Below, piece by piece: positions 31,500 to 44,458 of a stretch of DNA of 64,000 nucleotides. The notes under the pieces were generated by a model. It was not told where the DNA came from. It was given only the letters and a program-made list of their open reading frames with translations, and searched no databases. The translations under genes were made by a program, and so were the position numbers. Origin of the DNA: Doryteuthis pealeii (Eukaryota; Mollusca; Cephalopoda; Myopsida; Loliginidae); assembly GCA_023376005.1 (NCBI GenBank), contig CM042150.1, positions 74,791,069 through 74,855,068 of the forward strand, read 5' to 3'. Numbering within the stretch: the stretch's first letter is position 1; each line of letters starts with the position of its first letter.

Positions 31500-32098
31500 T
31501 AGACAGCCCAGTCAGCTGGACCTTTAGAATACACTGACTACACCTCGGGAAAGGGATAAGATGCCCCCAATGGGGCCACCTGTTGGCCATGGTTGGGAAC
31601 CCCATGATGCTAAATGATGGAACCCAGGTGGCTGAGCAGTCCATGACATACAACACTTAGGCCCTTATTTAGGCTAAACGGGCAGTCAGAGAGGCCCTCT
31701 CTGATTGATCAACTGGTCACGTCAATCCCTAGTACCTATAATTGTCCCAACCCTATGGCCCTTATGGTAAGTCCCAACCCTTTTTATCATATATATGCTA
31801 GATGGTGGTGGCTGAGGGTCTTCATGTCCTGGGAATGATGTTAAACACTATCTGATGGTGAGGTTCCAGTTCTGGAGGTCTGGGGTATATGGAGCACCCC
31901 TTCATCACCATTGTGCCCAGGTTCACTCTGACCCAGAATTGTAGTATCTGTTAGGGTCCCATCAATGGATTTAATAGAAAAATGTGTTTATAAAAAAATG
32001 AGTATCCATTAAGAATGAATTTATTTCAAAACTTTGTCGGCATTAAATGACCCACTGAGGTTGATATGCCATAAAACAAAACAAACAAAACAAAACAA
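31500..32098 (+). mobile_element. LINE 3' end with shared tail
   Basis: Plus-strand copy: GGCCACCTGTTGGCCATGG, TGGCTGAGCAGTCCATGAC, GGTGGCTGAGGGTCTTCATG, GGAGCACCCCTTCATCACCA, then GGGTCCCATCAATGG. It ends GGCATTAAATGACCCACTGA and GGTTGATATGCC followed by an AAAACAAAAC-rich tail. Non-coding. It preserves more 5' sequence than the copies at 22745 or 35740. Confidence 0.75.
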
Positions 32099-32181
32099 TT
32101 TTCTAGATTTTTACAAACAACTCCATGATACTTATAACACTTGATAAAAAAAAGCAATGATGACTGAAAGTACTGGAACTG

Positions 32182-32212
<31 letters not shown>

Positions 32213-32334
32213 AGCTTTGGAAAACTTTTGTAAAACCTTGAATCACATTTGCTCTATCTAAGATACATCAGGAAGATAAAAATAAATAAACATCTGAATA
32301 AACAATCATCATCTGTTATATTTAATGAAAGATG

Positions 32335-32389
<55 letters not shown>

Positions 32390-33156
32390 CAAATAAATAC
32401 TCTTAAAAATCAACTATTGTTTTTTTTTGTTTTCTTTTATCAATTATTCATCACAAACAATATTTTCAGAAGTTACTCTCTATAAAATCTTAAAACCAGT
32501 TTCTGTTTCTTTTCTTATCCATTATATTTCTTAATAAGTGAGTCTTCTAGTCTTTCCAATCATCCCTGTAGTATATTTTAGCAAAGATCAGACAATAATA
32601 ATAAAAAATATTATGTATATATAGTATATTTGTTTCCTTTAGCAAACATCAAAGGATAAGTGCATTATTTATAAACTTTCAATCTATGTCGTTTTTAGAA
32701 AGTATGTTGTACCATGTCTGAATATATTGGCATACCGATTTCTTTTTAGCAATGGCTACTTCAATAAAACAAGTAGAAATTAAATCTTGTAGAGGTGGCT
32801 AAATTGTGGCCTGAGGGGTGAATATGGCTGCCAAGGTCTGTTTGTGGAAATCTGCTGAAATTCTTATAAGTTTTTGACATACAAGATTTGTTGATAGAAA
32901 ATAAAAACGCATTTTTAAAAATATTTTCTGTAATTTCAAGCTTTTTAATATTAAAATTAACTATGTTTTAAATTTTACTCTAACAATGAGTACTTCAAAA
33001 ACTACATGACAAAATGGAAAATAAAAAATGAATTTCATACATTTAACAAAAGGTTTGACATGCACAAACATTATAAGTAAAGCAATTTGCTGAATATTCC
33101 AAAACAGAGAATATCTTGGCCATTCTAGTTTAGGCCGTAACTGGGTTTAGTTGCTC
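32099..33156. other. No gene; (AT)n at 32182-32206 and 32337-32387
   Basis: AT-rich DNA with two AT microsatellites. Nothing else recognised. Confidence 0.5.
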
Positions 33157-33429
33157 CTACTGGTCAGGGAGATATTCCCTTGCCACAGGGACTATGATTG
33201 GGATAAAGCCTAATTTATAAAACCACCTTTTGCCTTTGTCTCTTTCTTTTTCGTTCTCAGAATTCCTTCTTTTTAACGTGACCACCCAATGAGATGGAGT
33301 AAAAAGCAAAAACCCTAAGAACACGCAACAAGAATATCCAGCTACCTTTAAACCTTTAAAACACCCAAACCTCTTGCCACCCCATATATCTTTGACAAAG
33401 ATAACATTGTATTGATGCCTTTCTGTCAA
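33157..33429 (-). other. Unassigned 90-codon ORF
   Basis: An open minus frame begins MTERHQYNVIFVKDIWGGKR and ends FIPIIVPVAREYLPDQ. The middle is hydrophobic (YSCCVFLGFLLF) and then basic/acidic. I recognise no domain. Local composition is richer in GC than the flanks. It may be a single decayed exon or part of a repeat. No splice signals or neighbours support a gene. Confidence 0.2.
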
Positions 33430-33575
33430 CTGTTAGAATAACTACTTGAGACTGTAAAATCAACCATATTACTACTCAATGTCACTAGATGAGAGCATTA
33501 AGATTCAAAACACATTTTAGCTACTTGTATTTATTAAGGGAATTGATGATAATTGTGCAATTAATGAAGAAGTGT

Positions 33576-33790
33576 GCTTAGTGTAATGGTTATTGTCATA
33601 GGAAATGGAATCAACAACCCAAGTCCAAATTCTGGATGAGGCTGTTTGCATTTCACTTCACACTAATGCCCTTGGGAAAGGTATGAATTCATCTCTTCAC
33701 CCTCCAGATATGATTAAGTAGTAGGGCAGACTGGGTTCTTTAGCCTTGGTTAAGTAACCAGTGTAAGAGAATTCAAACTAGTTTTATTCT
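33576..33790 (+). mobile_element. SINE-B, 5' and body, tail missing
   Basis: Head GCTTAGTGTAATGGTTATTG is a recognisable tRNA-type A-box region. CCAAGTCCAAATTCTGG is a decayed B-box. The body has GAGGCTGTTTGCATTTCAC, CCTTGGGAAAGGTATGAATT, CAGACTGGGTTCTTTAGCC. The 3' LINE-like tail found at 52231-52290 is absent. Confidence 0.82.
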
Positions 33791-33832
33791 ACATGTGTCA
33801 CATCCTGTACATGGTAACTAAATAAATATTGA

Positions 33833-34935
33833 AGAGTTGCTGCCAGTTGAACCATTAAAGGAAATCTCAAGTGTTCAAGATTTGTCGGACAGAATTAAAA
33901 ATTGTTTGGATTGATTTGGTTTACTTAAGAACAAATTGGCAAGTATTACAACAGTTTGTACTCCTTCACTAAAAGGAAAACCTGCTGGTCTCATAAAGCT
34001 GCTTAATGATAAAATGAAAGGTGAACTTCACAGTGTGTTATCATTCCATTGCATTATCCAGCAGGAAAGTCTGTGTAAATCTCTTAGATTTAATGTGTAA
34101 TTAACTTAATCAGAAGCAGGGTGCTAAATCTCAGACAGTTCAGAAGTATGTCAGTTCAGAAGGGGAATATGAATATTTGAATGTACTCTATCATAACTAT
34201 GTATGTTAGCTTGGTTTGGTTTCTTTGTTTAATGGCATATCAACATTTGTGGGTCATTTAATGGCAGAGCAATCCTAGTAGAAAAACATAGCTAGGAGAA
34301 GGGGAGGTTTCACACCTTTACCAAGGGTATTAGTTAAAAAATTAATGCAATTGCCTGACTGAAGTTCAAATTTGCTTACTATGATGTCTCAATTCAGCAT
34401 ATTAACCACTGCACCACAGGGAACGCCAATGTTGGTTACATCTGGAAAATGTTCTAAAAAGAATCTGAAAGAAGAAATTGTACTTTTTCTTGAAATGAAG
34501 AACATCAATTTTTGAATAACTTGAGAAAAACAGAACAATTATTTGATTTAACATTTGCAGTTTACATTTTCAACTAATTGAATTAACTGGACAAAGTAAA
34601 AAATATGAAGCAACCAATGAGAATCATAGATTGAACATGAATTTTTTGTGGAAATTAAATCATTTCAAGTGAATGTAGCACTTTTTCCTAAACAACTGAG
34701 TGAATACAGCATTGTGCAGTTTTCCCTTCTTATAGATACACAACCCTTAATTTCTATTCAGAGGTTTTGAGTGTTTTAAGTATTTTAAGACTTTTCAAGG
34801 CAGTTTACTGACTTTAAATTCAGAAAAGATCAGTTTACTTTCTTGAGTTACACTGTTTTATTTGTTATCAAAGATGATCTCCAGTTAAAATCAATTGATC
34901 CTCAAGCAAAAAATACTCTGAAAGAAATTTTTTAA
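33833..34935 (+). pseudogene. hAT transposase remnant (FAM200/GTF2IRD2-like), split by a SINE
   Basis: Frames before the SINE: ELLPVEPLKEISSVQDLSDR, GLLKNKLASITTVCTPSLK, GLIKLLNDKMKGELHSVLSF and HCIIQQESLCKSLRFN (the FHCIIHQEALCAK motif of hAT). After the SINE: NLKEEIVLFLEMKNINF, then QLSEYSIVQFSLLIDTQPLI-type sequence and FTDFKFRKDQFTF. These follow the normal order of hAT proteins such as FAM200/ZBED5 relatives. Many stops and shifts. The SINE sits where YHNxVRWLSRG is expected. The C-terminal dimerisation domain is missing and the sequence passes directly into a mariner end. Confidence 0.83.
34207..34425 (-). mobile_element. SINE-B, near full length, nested in hAT remnant
   Basis: On the minus strand the head is TGTGGTGCAGTGGTTAATAT, the B-box-like region AAATTTGAACTTCAG, and the body CCCTTGGTAAAGGTGTGAAA. 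The 3' tail is CCATTAAATGACCCACAAAT, GTTGATATGCCATTAAACAA and AGAAACCAAACCAA. Possible short target duplication: ATGTTAGCTT before and ATGTTGGTTA after. Confidence 0.85.
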
Positions 34936-35235
34936 GAATATGGAACCCCATGAAAAAGGTTTTGAGAGACAAATATTATTCCAGTGATGAGGAAGTGAAA
35001 TCTGTAGTGAAGAAGTAGCTCAAAGAACTGTCAACAAAATTTTACGGGGCAGGGATACGTGCTCTCATTCGAAGTTAGAACATTGCTGTTGAGAGAAAGG
35101 GTGACTATGTGGAGAAGTAGGGATGTGATCCACAGAGGACCAGCTGCATTTTGATGTATGATACATGTTCCTGTGTCGGTAATTATACCTGTCCAAAACA
35201 AAATGTCATTACTTTTTGACTCATCCTTAAACGAA
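34936..35235 (+). pseudogene. Mariner transposase C-terminus
   Basis: The frame reads YYSSDEEVKSVVKK-stop-LKELSTKFYGAGIRALIRS, then NIAVERKGDYVEK-stop. This is the usual mariner ending (F..DEEV...V..WL......F...GI..LV.RW..CVE..GDYVEK). A terminal-repeat-like end with TGTCATTACTTTTTGAC follows near 35202-35218. Abuts the hAT remnant with no visible junction signature. Confidence 0.8.
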
Positions 35236-35309
35236 GGAAAAGATGGTTTGTCTGTTCTCTATAGATGAACAAACATTTTAATTTTAATTCTTGAGATGGG
35301 GCTTGAGGA

Positions 35310-35680
35310 TTTGTATCATTTGGATTATTCGGACTATTGTCCTCATCTTTATTGTTATTTTCCCAATGTTTCAGCCGATGTGTTCTCCGACCTTCTTCAG
35401 GTATTTCTTGTCAGAGTCAAGAACCTTCTCAAACTTGGGGACCTTCTTGTAAAACTTGGGAGTCTTCATGTCATAATTGGGAGCTCATTTGAAGTTCTGT
35501 GAAGGCTCCTGATTATGACATGATGGCTCCCGAATTCAACAAGAGGGTTTGTGAGTTCAAGAAGGTTCCCAACTCTGACAAGAAACACCTAAAGAAGACA
35601 GGAGGGCACTTCAGCTGAAACATTGTGTAGATAACAATAAAGATGAGGACAATAGTCTGAATAATCCAAATAATACAAAC
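35310..35680. repeat. FB-family palindromic element (inverted dimer)
   Basis: Left arm: TTTGGATTATTCGGACTATT, GTCCTCATCTTTATTGTTAT, CAGCCGATGTGTTCTCCGAC, CTTCTTCAGGTATTTCTTGT, GAACCTTCTC, GTCTTCATGTCATAATTGGG. Right arm, reverse complemented: TTTGGATTATTCAGACTATT, the same CATCTTTATTGTTAT, CAGCTGAAGTGCCCTCCTGT, GTGTTTCTTGTCAGAGTTGG, CATCATGTCATAATCAGGAG. The arms of about 180 bp meet near 35495. No ORF of note. Confidence 0.9.
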
Positions 35681-35739
35681 ATTTTAATGTCAAACTACTG
35701 AATTTGGTATGAATACATATTGGACCAAGAGTTAGTTGG

Positions 35740-36065
35740 CTGTTTGGTTGGTTAGCTACAGCATCATAACCCTTGTTGGATTATTTAATGCCAAAGTCAT
35801 TTGGTGTGGGGGGGGGCAATTACATTGTTCCAAGTAACTAATGATTTTAATTAATTGTGAACAACTATCACCTCAAGTAACTATTCTTAATGTAAATTAT
35901 TTGCTCACAGTTATATAGTTTTAAGTTTTTAATCTAATACTAATAATTTTTAAACATATTTATTTATATGATCTTACCAGGCACTACCATGCCAGGTCAA
36001 AGTGGATCTTGAGTTAATGCCAATGAAAACTTACCATAAGATGCAGTTTAGTTTCATACCCAAGA
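35740..36065 (-). mobile_element. LINE 3' end with shared tail
   Basis: Minus strand: GATCCACTTTGACCTGGCAT, units with TTATTAGTATTAGATTAAAA and AAATTATT-like blocks around the phrase ACTATATAACTGTGAGCAAA, ending CATTAAATAATCCAACAAGG. A G-run lies at 35809-35817. Non-coding. Confidence 0.7.
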
Positions 36066-37141
36066 ACACCCAAGAGTAAAGTCTTGATATAAAAGATGAA
36101 TTATTATTTGTTATGGATATCAAACTATAAACAATAATTAACAGGTAGTCATGTGGTTGCAACACAAAGAAATTTAAACTTCCAAATTTCAAAAGGAAAA
36201 AATAATGAATTATTCACATTCAATTAAACATTATTAAGATTTATTGGTAATTTTTCAAGTTGTAAATGTAAAATGATAGGTATTATTACTTAAAACTAAA
36301 GATATGGACAAAACATTTCAATCAATAAATGTTTTAATTGTCCCTCTCTTAAATCTAAAAAATATTTCTCTATGAAAGTTAAAGATTTTTCATAGAATTA
36401 TTTCAATATAAAATAATAATAGGAAATATTTTTGAATCTTTAGTCCATTATATGGATTCATCTTCTGTAGTAATCTGGTATGAATTTAAAATTGACAATG
36501 GAGATTGTAAGATAGACATCATCTAGAATAATGAAATGAATTGAATGGATTTTCAACATTTATCTGCTCGTCTTTCTGTGTCACTGATACAAATTTTGAC
36601 CTCTTATCATGTAGACATGCTTTTGATAGGTTTTATTTTTTTAATAATTGATTGAAAACAAAAAATAAGTTTACTAATTTCTTAGTATCAGCCTCTGATT
36701 TTATTTTTCTATAATTTCTTCCATTTATTTTCATTAGTTTGGAATTTTCTGCTACAAATTCCAGAAAAGAAGCTTAACTATTTTATATTCTGTTTATTTT
36801 TGTTGAATCATCTTCAGACATCTAATACCCATTCATTCTTTTATAAGCAGATTAACTGCCCATTGGAGAGATTTATTTGTGCTGAACTATTGTTGCAGTC
36901 TTTGCCACTTGAGCCAGTTACTTTATTTTCTTCTGACCTATTAAGATAAAGAAAATAATTCATGAATGTTTACAATTTTAATTAATTTAAATAAACCATA
37001 AAATATTTGATGATTTTTATTCTTATTATAAAATCTACATTAATCTGTAAAATAAAATTTTCTTAAAAGAAACATATCTGTTTTTATCACCTGAATGTTT
37101 TTAACAAAAATATATGTATAATCTGGCTTAACCAAAATGTA
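36066..37141. other. No feature recognised
   Basis: AT-rich DNA with no assignable frame or repeat. Confidence 0.5.
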
Positions 37142-37431
37142 TTATTATTATTTCGCTCCATGCAAGTTTTCATACCAGTGGAAACTGATGGTCTTTCACT
37201 GGAGTCTGGGTGACAGCAAGTCTCCTCAGGTCTTCAGAACTTGTCTGAGATTTCTAGTATACCTTAACAAGGCTGTTGTCTGGATGGTCTTGATTCTTCC
37301 TCTGATTTTCAATTCCTCTTGTCTGTTCCAAGTGCACCAACAACAACTGGTATCACTTTCTTCATATTCCACTGTTTTTTTCAATTCTCTGGCAAGGTCC
37401 ATCTATTTGTCTCTTTTTCTTTCTCTCATCT

Positions 37432-37436
<5 letters not shown>
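37142..37436 (-). pseudogene. LINE ORF2 C-terminal domain remnant
   Basis: Minus frames: DLARELKKQWNMKKVIPVVV and GALGT, then after a frameshift ELKIRGRIKTIQTTALLRYT and NLRQVLKT-stop-GDLLSPRLQ, ending FHWYENLHGAK-stop. This is a familiar C-terminal block of non-LTR retrotransposon polyproteins in invertebrates (LARELKxLWxxKxxVxPxxIGALGTxxKGLE...IQTTALLRSARILRRVLETRGDLL). A run of N codons upstream (from AAT repeats) is also typical and here merges into the large ATT/AAT tract. The long plus ORF over 37137-37703 is spurious. Confidence 0.82.
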
Positions 37437-39269
<1,833 letters not shown>

Positions 39270-39740
39270 TTGGATTTTATGAATTGTCAATTCTTGTTGG
39301 GTTATTTTATGTTTTATTCATTCTTGGTGTGTATTCAAAAACTTAAAAAAAATTAATTTTCTATTTAACAGGTACTACCACTCCAGGTCAGAGTGGACTT
39401 GGAGTAATGGTGATGAAGGGGTACTCCACATTCTTCAGAGCTCCAGAATAGGAACTTCATCCCTAGATGCAGTTTAACATCATACCCAGGACATTAAGAT
39501 CCTCAGCCACCGCCTTCTAGCACATATCAGATAAAAATGGTTGGGGGTTTGTCATAAGAGCAATATGTTCGGGACAAATATGTAGTGGAGTGTTGAATGT
39601 CATGGACTGCTCTGCCACCAGGATTTCATCCTTAAGCATCATGGATAACCTCCCATGGCCAACAGGTGCCCCATTGGGGGGATTTTACCCCTCTGCAGAG
39701 GTGCAGTCAGTGTATTCTATTGCTCCAGCCGGTAGAGTGG
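39270..39740 (-). mobile_element. LINE 3' end with shared tail
   Basis: Minus-strand equivalent of 31500-32098. Plus-strand landmarks: CTACCACTCCAGGTCAGAGT, GGGGTACTCCACATTCTTCA, GATCCTCAGCCACCGCCTTC, GGACTGCTCTGCCACCAGG, CCCATGGCCAACAGGTGCCC. The tail near 39275-39325 (GAATTGTCAATTCTTGTTGG then GTTATTTTATG) is weakly preserved. Confidence 0.72.
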
Positions 39741-40682
39741 GCATGAATCAGTAGTGTAAACTGAGCTCAATAGATTTGGTGGGCAACCAATGTAGAAGAA
39801 AGATAATTCTGAATAGAAAACCAGAATCTGGGGTCCCTAAGGCAGTCTAACATTGTCTTAAGCCTCATTTTGGTAACACTATGCTGTATTATTCTTTGTC
39901 TGATGTTGAACAAAAGTTTTATGGAGTGGAAAGACTTGCTTCATAAGCAACAAATAGTCTTCATACAAACTTGTCTAGTCCTCAGATGCATACCAATAAT
40001 ATCTATGCCTATGTTGTTTTTTCTATAAGGATAAGCTTGAATGTAGGATAATATACCAGAATTATTTGTATATAAGTTGGACTATTTTTCCAGATTTTTC
40101 AACCCATAAGTTCAGAGTGCATGTTACACATGAGAATTATATAATTAGTTTTTTTCTCTGACCATATGCCTTCTTTTCTGACCTCATGATTTGAACAGGA
40201 TGACTGAAAGTAAGTTGTATCTATAGTCCTAACTAATGTGTTTTATGCTGTTACAGAGAAATATTCACTGGGATATGTGTTTATATATTTTTTCTCCTCA
40301 TGTGAGTTTATTTTGCTACAAGCTTGTTGCATTTTGTGTTCATATATTTGCTCAAAATAATGTGTAAAGACACAATATAGACTATATAAGTTTTTATTTT
40401 TTTGGCTGTACAAAATGATAAAAATTGAACAAAATGCTAAATGTTGGTTAAATTTAGCTGCTGAAAATTCTAAAATGTCGGATAAAAGGTTTTTTCCTCA
40501 GAATTTTGTAGTTCAAAGTTAAGGGTGCATGTTATACATAAATAATTATGGTACTTAGTGTTGGATATTTGCAAGAACTTAATAAGGGATCTTTTGGTTA
40601 CATTTTAATCTTTATATATGCAACTAACAATGGAGAGTGGAGATTGACATGATGTCAAACTATGATGATGTTTGTGAATGTT
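39741..40682. other. No feature recognised
   Basis: AT-rich DNA. Two short related segments (CAGAATTTTGTAGTTCAAAG and TTTTCAACCCATAAGTTCAG contexts with GTGCATGTTA) near 40100-40120 and 40515-40530 may be an old duplication. Confidence 0.4.
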
Positions 40683-40930
40683 TATTTCAATTCCAATGAA
40701 CAGCACTTGCCAGCACATGAATAAGGTTGATGAAAGATGAACAACTCAACTAACATTTTCCTGATAATGACATGATCATCACTATTATGAAAAACTGGGT
40801 TACTTCTACTGGTGAAGATTTTGTGAGCATGCAGCTTCTTGTTTATTGCAAGCAAAATGCATAGCCAATAATGGTGACTATATGGAAAAATTGTGCTTTG
40901 TAGCTGAAAACTTGTTCTATCCAATGGTGT
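40683..40930 (+). pseudogene. Mariner/Tc1-type transposase C-terminus
   Basis: With one or two shifts the plus frames give KNWVTSTGEDF, then EHAASCLLQAKCIANNGDY-like sequence ending MEKLCFVAENL. It corresponds to F..G...L..RW.KCIA..GDYVEK. Decay is strong, so only the ending is convincing. The 80-codon minus ORF on top is a shadow. Confidence 0.6.
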
Positions 40931-41794
40931 TATTGTACTCCATGTATCTTTGGAGTTTTTTTAAATTATCCTATCAAATATGATGTCTGAAACTTAAGGA
41001 AATTACATTTCATATTTGGCATAATACCTTTAACTTTAGAAAAAATGTAGTAGTAGTAGTAGTATTAAGTTCCCATATTATGCGCATGTATGATTAGCCA
41101 ACAATTCAGTTAAAAATGAAAACTGCAAGACTGCTTACACAGGTGAGTTGTTTATAGTGGTGAAGATTTGTGTGGGACCAGTCACAATTTTTGAATGAGC
41201 AGAAATATGATGTACAAATGTTCCACAGATTCTCTGAACGACAATCCCCAGGTTTGGAATTGAGTTTTTTCCCTTCTTCTTGAAGCTAAAGTGTCCAGAA
41301 TTCCCTACTATTTTACATGTACTTGTAAGAAGAATTGGATACATATCTTTTCACAAAGGCTTTGTCCAGGATTTCAACTCACCTCATTCATAAGGAATTA
41401 ATTTCCTTACAACAATAACTGTTATGCCACCTGTGCCTCTACTCAAGATAATGTAAATAAAAAGTTAAATAAACTTTCTAATGTTGCTTTAATAAAAATG
41501 TAATTACCTTAATCATTAATTGAATTATTATAGACAAAGTGACTGTTTAAATGAATTAACAAACAATTCAAGCAATTGTGAATTCCTAATTGATTAATTG
41601 ATATTATAGATAAGTCACATAATGATAACAGAATATAGATAACAAAATTTTAATTAACCCTCAGAATTCACATGCAGTTAATAAAATGTGTCAGTGACAA
41701 GTATCAATAAACACTGAGTGAAACAAGCAACTAGAAGCTGCCACAGAGATTAAACAATTTTCTAGAATCTTCCAGGAAGACATCTAAATGACAA
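40931..41794. other. AT-rich DNA with a SINE-B fragment at 41355-41445 (minus)
   Basis: The SINE-B fragment reads on the minus strand AGAGGCACAGGTGGCATAAC (head) and AATGAGGTGAGTTGAAATCC. A short (GTA)n run at 41049-41063. A 69-codon minus frame at 41135-41344 is unassigned. Confidence 0.5.
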
Positions 41795-41960
41795 CTATCA
41801 AACTTTATTCTAAAATAAATACAAATATCTACATGTCTCCAACTATTCAACTGGTTATAATCAAAATGTTTTGCCTGCTGTATCCTCCAGCCTTCTCCAA
41901 GTTTCTTTTTTCATACTTGGTAACTGTCAGGAAATTTTGAATCAAATCTGTTATTTAATC
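41795..41960 (+). repeat. Diverged FB-family fragment
   Basis: CCAACTATTCAACTGGTTAT, AATGTTTTGCCTGCTGTATC, CTCCAGCCTTCTCCAAGTTT and CTTGGTAACT follow the FB left-arm order (AATGTTTCAGCCGATGTGTTCTCCGACCTTC split by drift). Low-identity copy. Confidence 0.5.
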
Positions 41961-42573
41961 TTTTCTCATTCCATACCTTGGGCATTTCACATCTGTTAAT
42001 TCACCTTTTTAGTTATTTTGTTTTCATAATGTCACTTTTCCTTTCCTCTGAACCCAGCACTGAGGAAGTGAACTCACAAATTCTAGACAAATTACAACTA
42101 GAGGCATTTAAGCAATACTTATATTTACTAGGCCATCGTCCTATTGGATAATTCAGAGACCGTTTTCAAGAACCAAAAACCTGATGTTATTTTGTCTGCC
42201 TTCTCAACCAGACAAATTTTTTTTACTTTTAAATATGAACAGAAAATAAAGTCATTGTTTTTTCAAGAAGAGTTTATCATTAGATTAGCTTCAAGCCTAA
42301 AAGCAATTTTTAAAGCAACTGTTATAAAATGATACATGTATTTTCATATTTATCCATTGTCTATAATACCCTAAATCAATCTATGATAATAAAATACAAA
42401 GTGTATTTGTATATCTAATTTTGTTCATAATACCTAAATCAACCTATCATGATAAAACACCATATTTATATCCCCAAATCAAATAACAGAAATATATTCC
42501 AAGACATTTACTGTATCCAAGCATAAGGACAAGAGAAAAAAGATAAAGCAATCTGTGCAATAAAATTTGGTTT

Positions 42574-42616
<43 letters not shown>

Positions 42617-42749
42617 ATATATATAAAGACTCTTGTTAAAACCTAATAATAGTAAGGATTTAACAAAATATCAATTTCATATATGCTATCCTTTTTGATG
42701 GCTTGGTTTCACTAGTAATACGATAATTCTGAAGAAAAATAGATAAAAA

Positions 42750-42812
<63 letters not shown>

Positions 42813-43980
42813 ACACACACACACATTCATACTCTCTCTTCTACATATAACTCTTTTTCTCACTTATCTTAGCTTTTATTTTTTCACTATTTTCTTTTCA
42901 TTTCTAAAAAGATTTTGTTCCATCCTTTCAGTGTTTTTTTCTTGATTTTTCTGTTTCTTCTTCTTTTTTATGAATGAAAAATTTGTTTTATATGAGTTGA
43001 GGGGTTCAGTCAGTGAATCTCAGTTCCCAAGTCATTTCTGTCTGCCTGTGGACTTCCAAAAGTAGATTAGAGATGAAGAGTAAATCTCTTAATCTAAGCA
43101 TTGATCCCCATGTCTTCTTTTAGTGACTATGTCCAATATATTTCCATTTCCATTCTCTTCAGATAAGCTTCTCTTCTTTGCTCTTCATATACTGAGTCTT
43201 GCATAAAAATGCAAAAATGATTCTTTATTTTTGCTATCAAGAAGTCAAAGCTGTTTCAAACATTATTTTCAAGATGTGCACATTACAAGTATTTTGACCT
43301 TTAACTTTAACTGGTTTCTTCCTATAAAACTAGAATAAGTATTTTATTATTTATATTATCAACTGATACATTAAGAATCAAATTTACAGAGACAAATTTA
43401 TACAGTATCTTGTAAGAATTTTCAAAACCCCACCAAAAAATCATGAAAAAACTTTTTTAAATATTTAACAATACTGAATTATTTATTTAAAAACTTACTA
43501 AATAATAAATATGTATTAACATAAGTTGAAAAAGTCATTGTTTACAAGAAAAGTCTTTGTTTTTTTTATCACAGTTTTGCCTCTAAAAATCGTTATTTTT
43601 GTAAAGTTTTTTACAGGTTGATATTGAATTCTTATGTTCAAATTGTTTTTATTACTTCTTTCTGATGATCAATGGTGGATATTTTTATTGGTGTAATCTT
43701 TATTTTCTAATGGAAATATTCCACATTCTCCATCATATTAAGGTATATTAAGTTTGGCAGCCATTCTTAGTGATAGATATCATAATCCCAAATCCATTTT
43801 TTTAAAAATCCAGGATCATGATGCTAAGTTTTCTTTAATAATTCAATATTTTTCAATTGAAAATAATCTTATTTATATTATTAAATGAATATTTTATACA
43901 TTTCCAATATACTGTAGTTTAATTTGGCAAATAACTCAAGCCATAAGTGTCTAATAAGTAAATTACATAATGTATATCTA
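41961..43980. other. No gene; (AT)n at 42580-42625 and (CT)n at 42751-42810
   Basis: AT-rich DNA. The 67-codon RERERE minus frame is the CT tract. No element recognised elsewhere. Confidence 0.5.
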
Positions 43981-44224
43981 AGTAGTCGTCAGGGTGGCCT
44001 AAAGTCGGTATCAGCCAATCAGCAAGGGTGTCTAACCCTTTTACTAGCGCTAGACCAAGGAGATTTTTTTGTGTCTGAGGTGGAGCGTCACACCTACAAT
44101 CAGCTCCTTACTTTACCGCACTGATCCCTGTGCTACTCATACGCTGAGTTGGCGAGGGCCGGTATCGAACTAGGAACCTTGTGGTTTCTAGCCGAATGCT
44201 CTACCTACTGAGCTAACCTGGCCC
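43981..44224 (-). mobile_element. SINE-A copy 1 of an inverted trio
   Basis: Full length, 244 bp. Minus strand: GGGCCAGGTTAGCTCAGTAG (A-box), GGTTCCTAGTTCGATACC (B-box), body CCAACTCAGCGTATGAGTAG, CACCTCAGACACAAAAAAAT and CCTTGGTCTAGCGCTAGT, 3' end GGCTGATACCGACTTTAGG. No LINE-like tail of the SINE-B type. Confidence 0.92.
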
Positions 44225-44432
44225 TTTCGGGTAGAAACCACAAGGTTCCTAGTTCGATACCGGCCCTCGCCATCTCAGCGTATGAGTAGCACAGGGATCT
44301 GTGCAGTAAAGTCAGGAGGTGATGGTAGATGTGGTGCTCCACCTCAGATTAAAAACAATCTCCTTGGTCTAGCGCTAGTGAAAAGGGGATAGACTCCCTC
44401 GCTGATTGGCTGATACCAACTCTAGTCGACCC
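44225..44432 (+). mobile_element. SINE-A copy 2, inverted, lacking its first 27 bases
   Basis: It begins TTTCGGGTAGAAACCACAAG exactly where copy 1 ends, so the A-box part (GGGCCAGGTTAGCTCAGTCG and GTAGAGC) is missing. The rest is complete to ACTCTAGTCGACC. Its first bases match copy 3 (ACCCGAAA on plus at 44669-44676) rather than copy 1 (GCCGAATG). Confidence 0.92.
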
Positions 44433-44458
44433 AAATGACTTTACTTATTTATATGTAA

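Noticed and set aside
35340..35400. Functional hammerhead ribozyme in the FB family
   Set aside because: The core letters are partly present on the minus strand, but stem III cannot be formed and a second copy (5463-5945) changes an invariant core base. Kept only as a weak idea to test.
42660..42863. RERERE-rich minus ORF
   Set aside because: Translation of the (CT)n tract at 42751-42810.
44170..44224. tRNA gene
   Set aside because: A-box and B-box are present, but no acceptor stem or anticodon arm closes and the sequence continues into the SINE-A body, identical in neighbouring copies.
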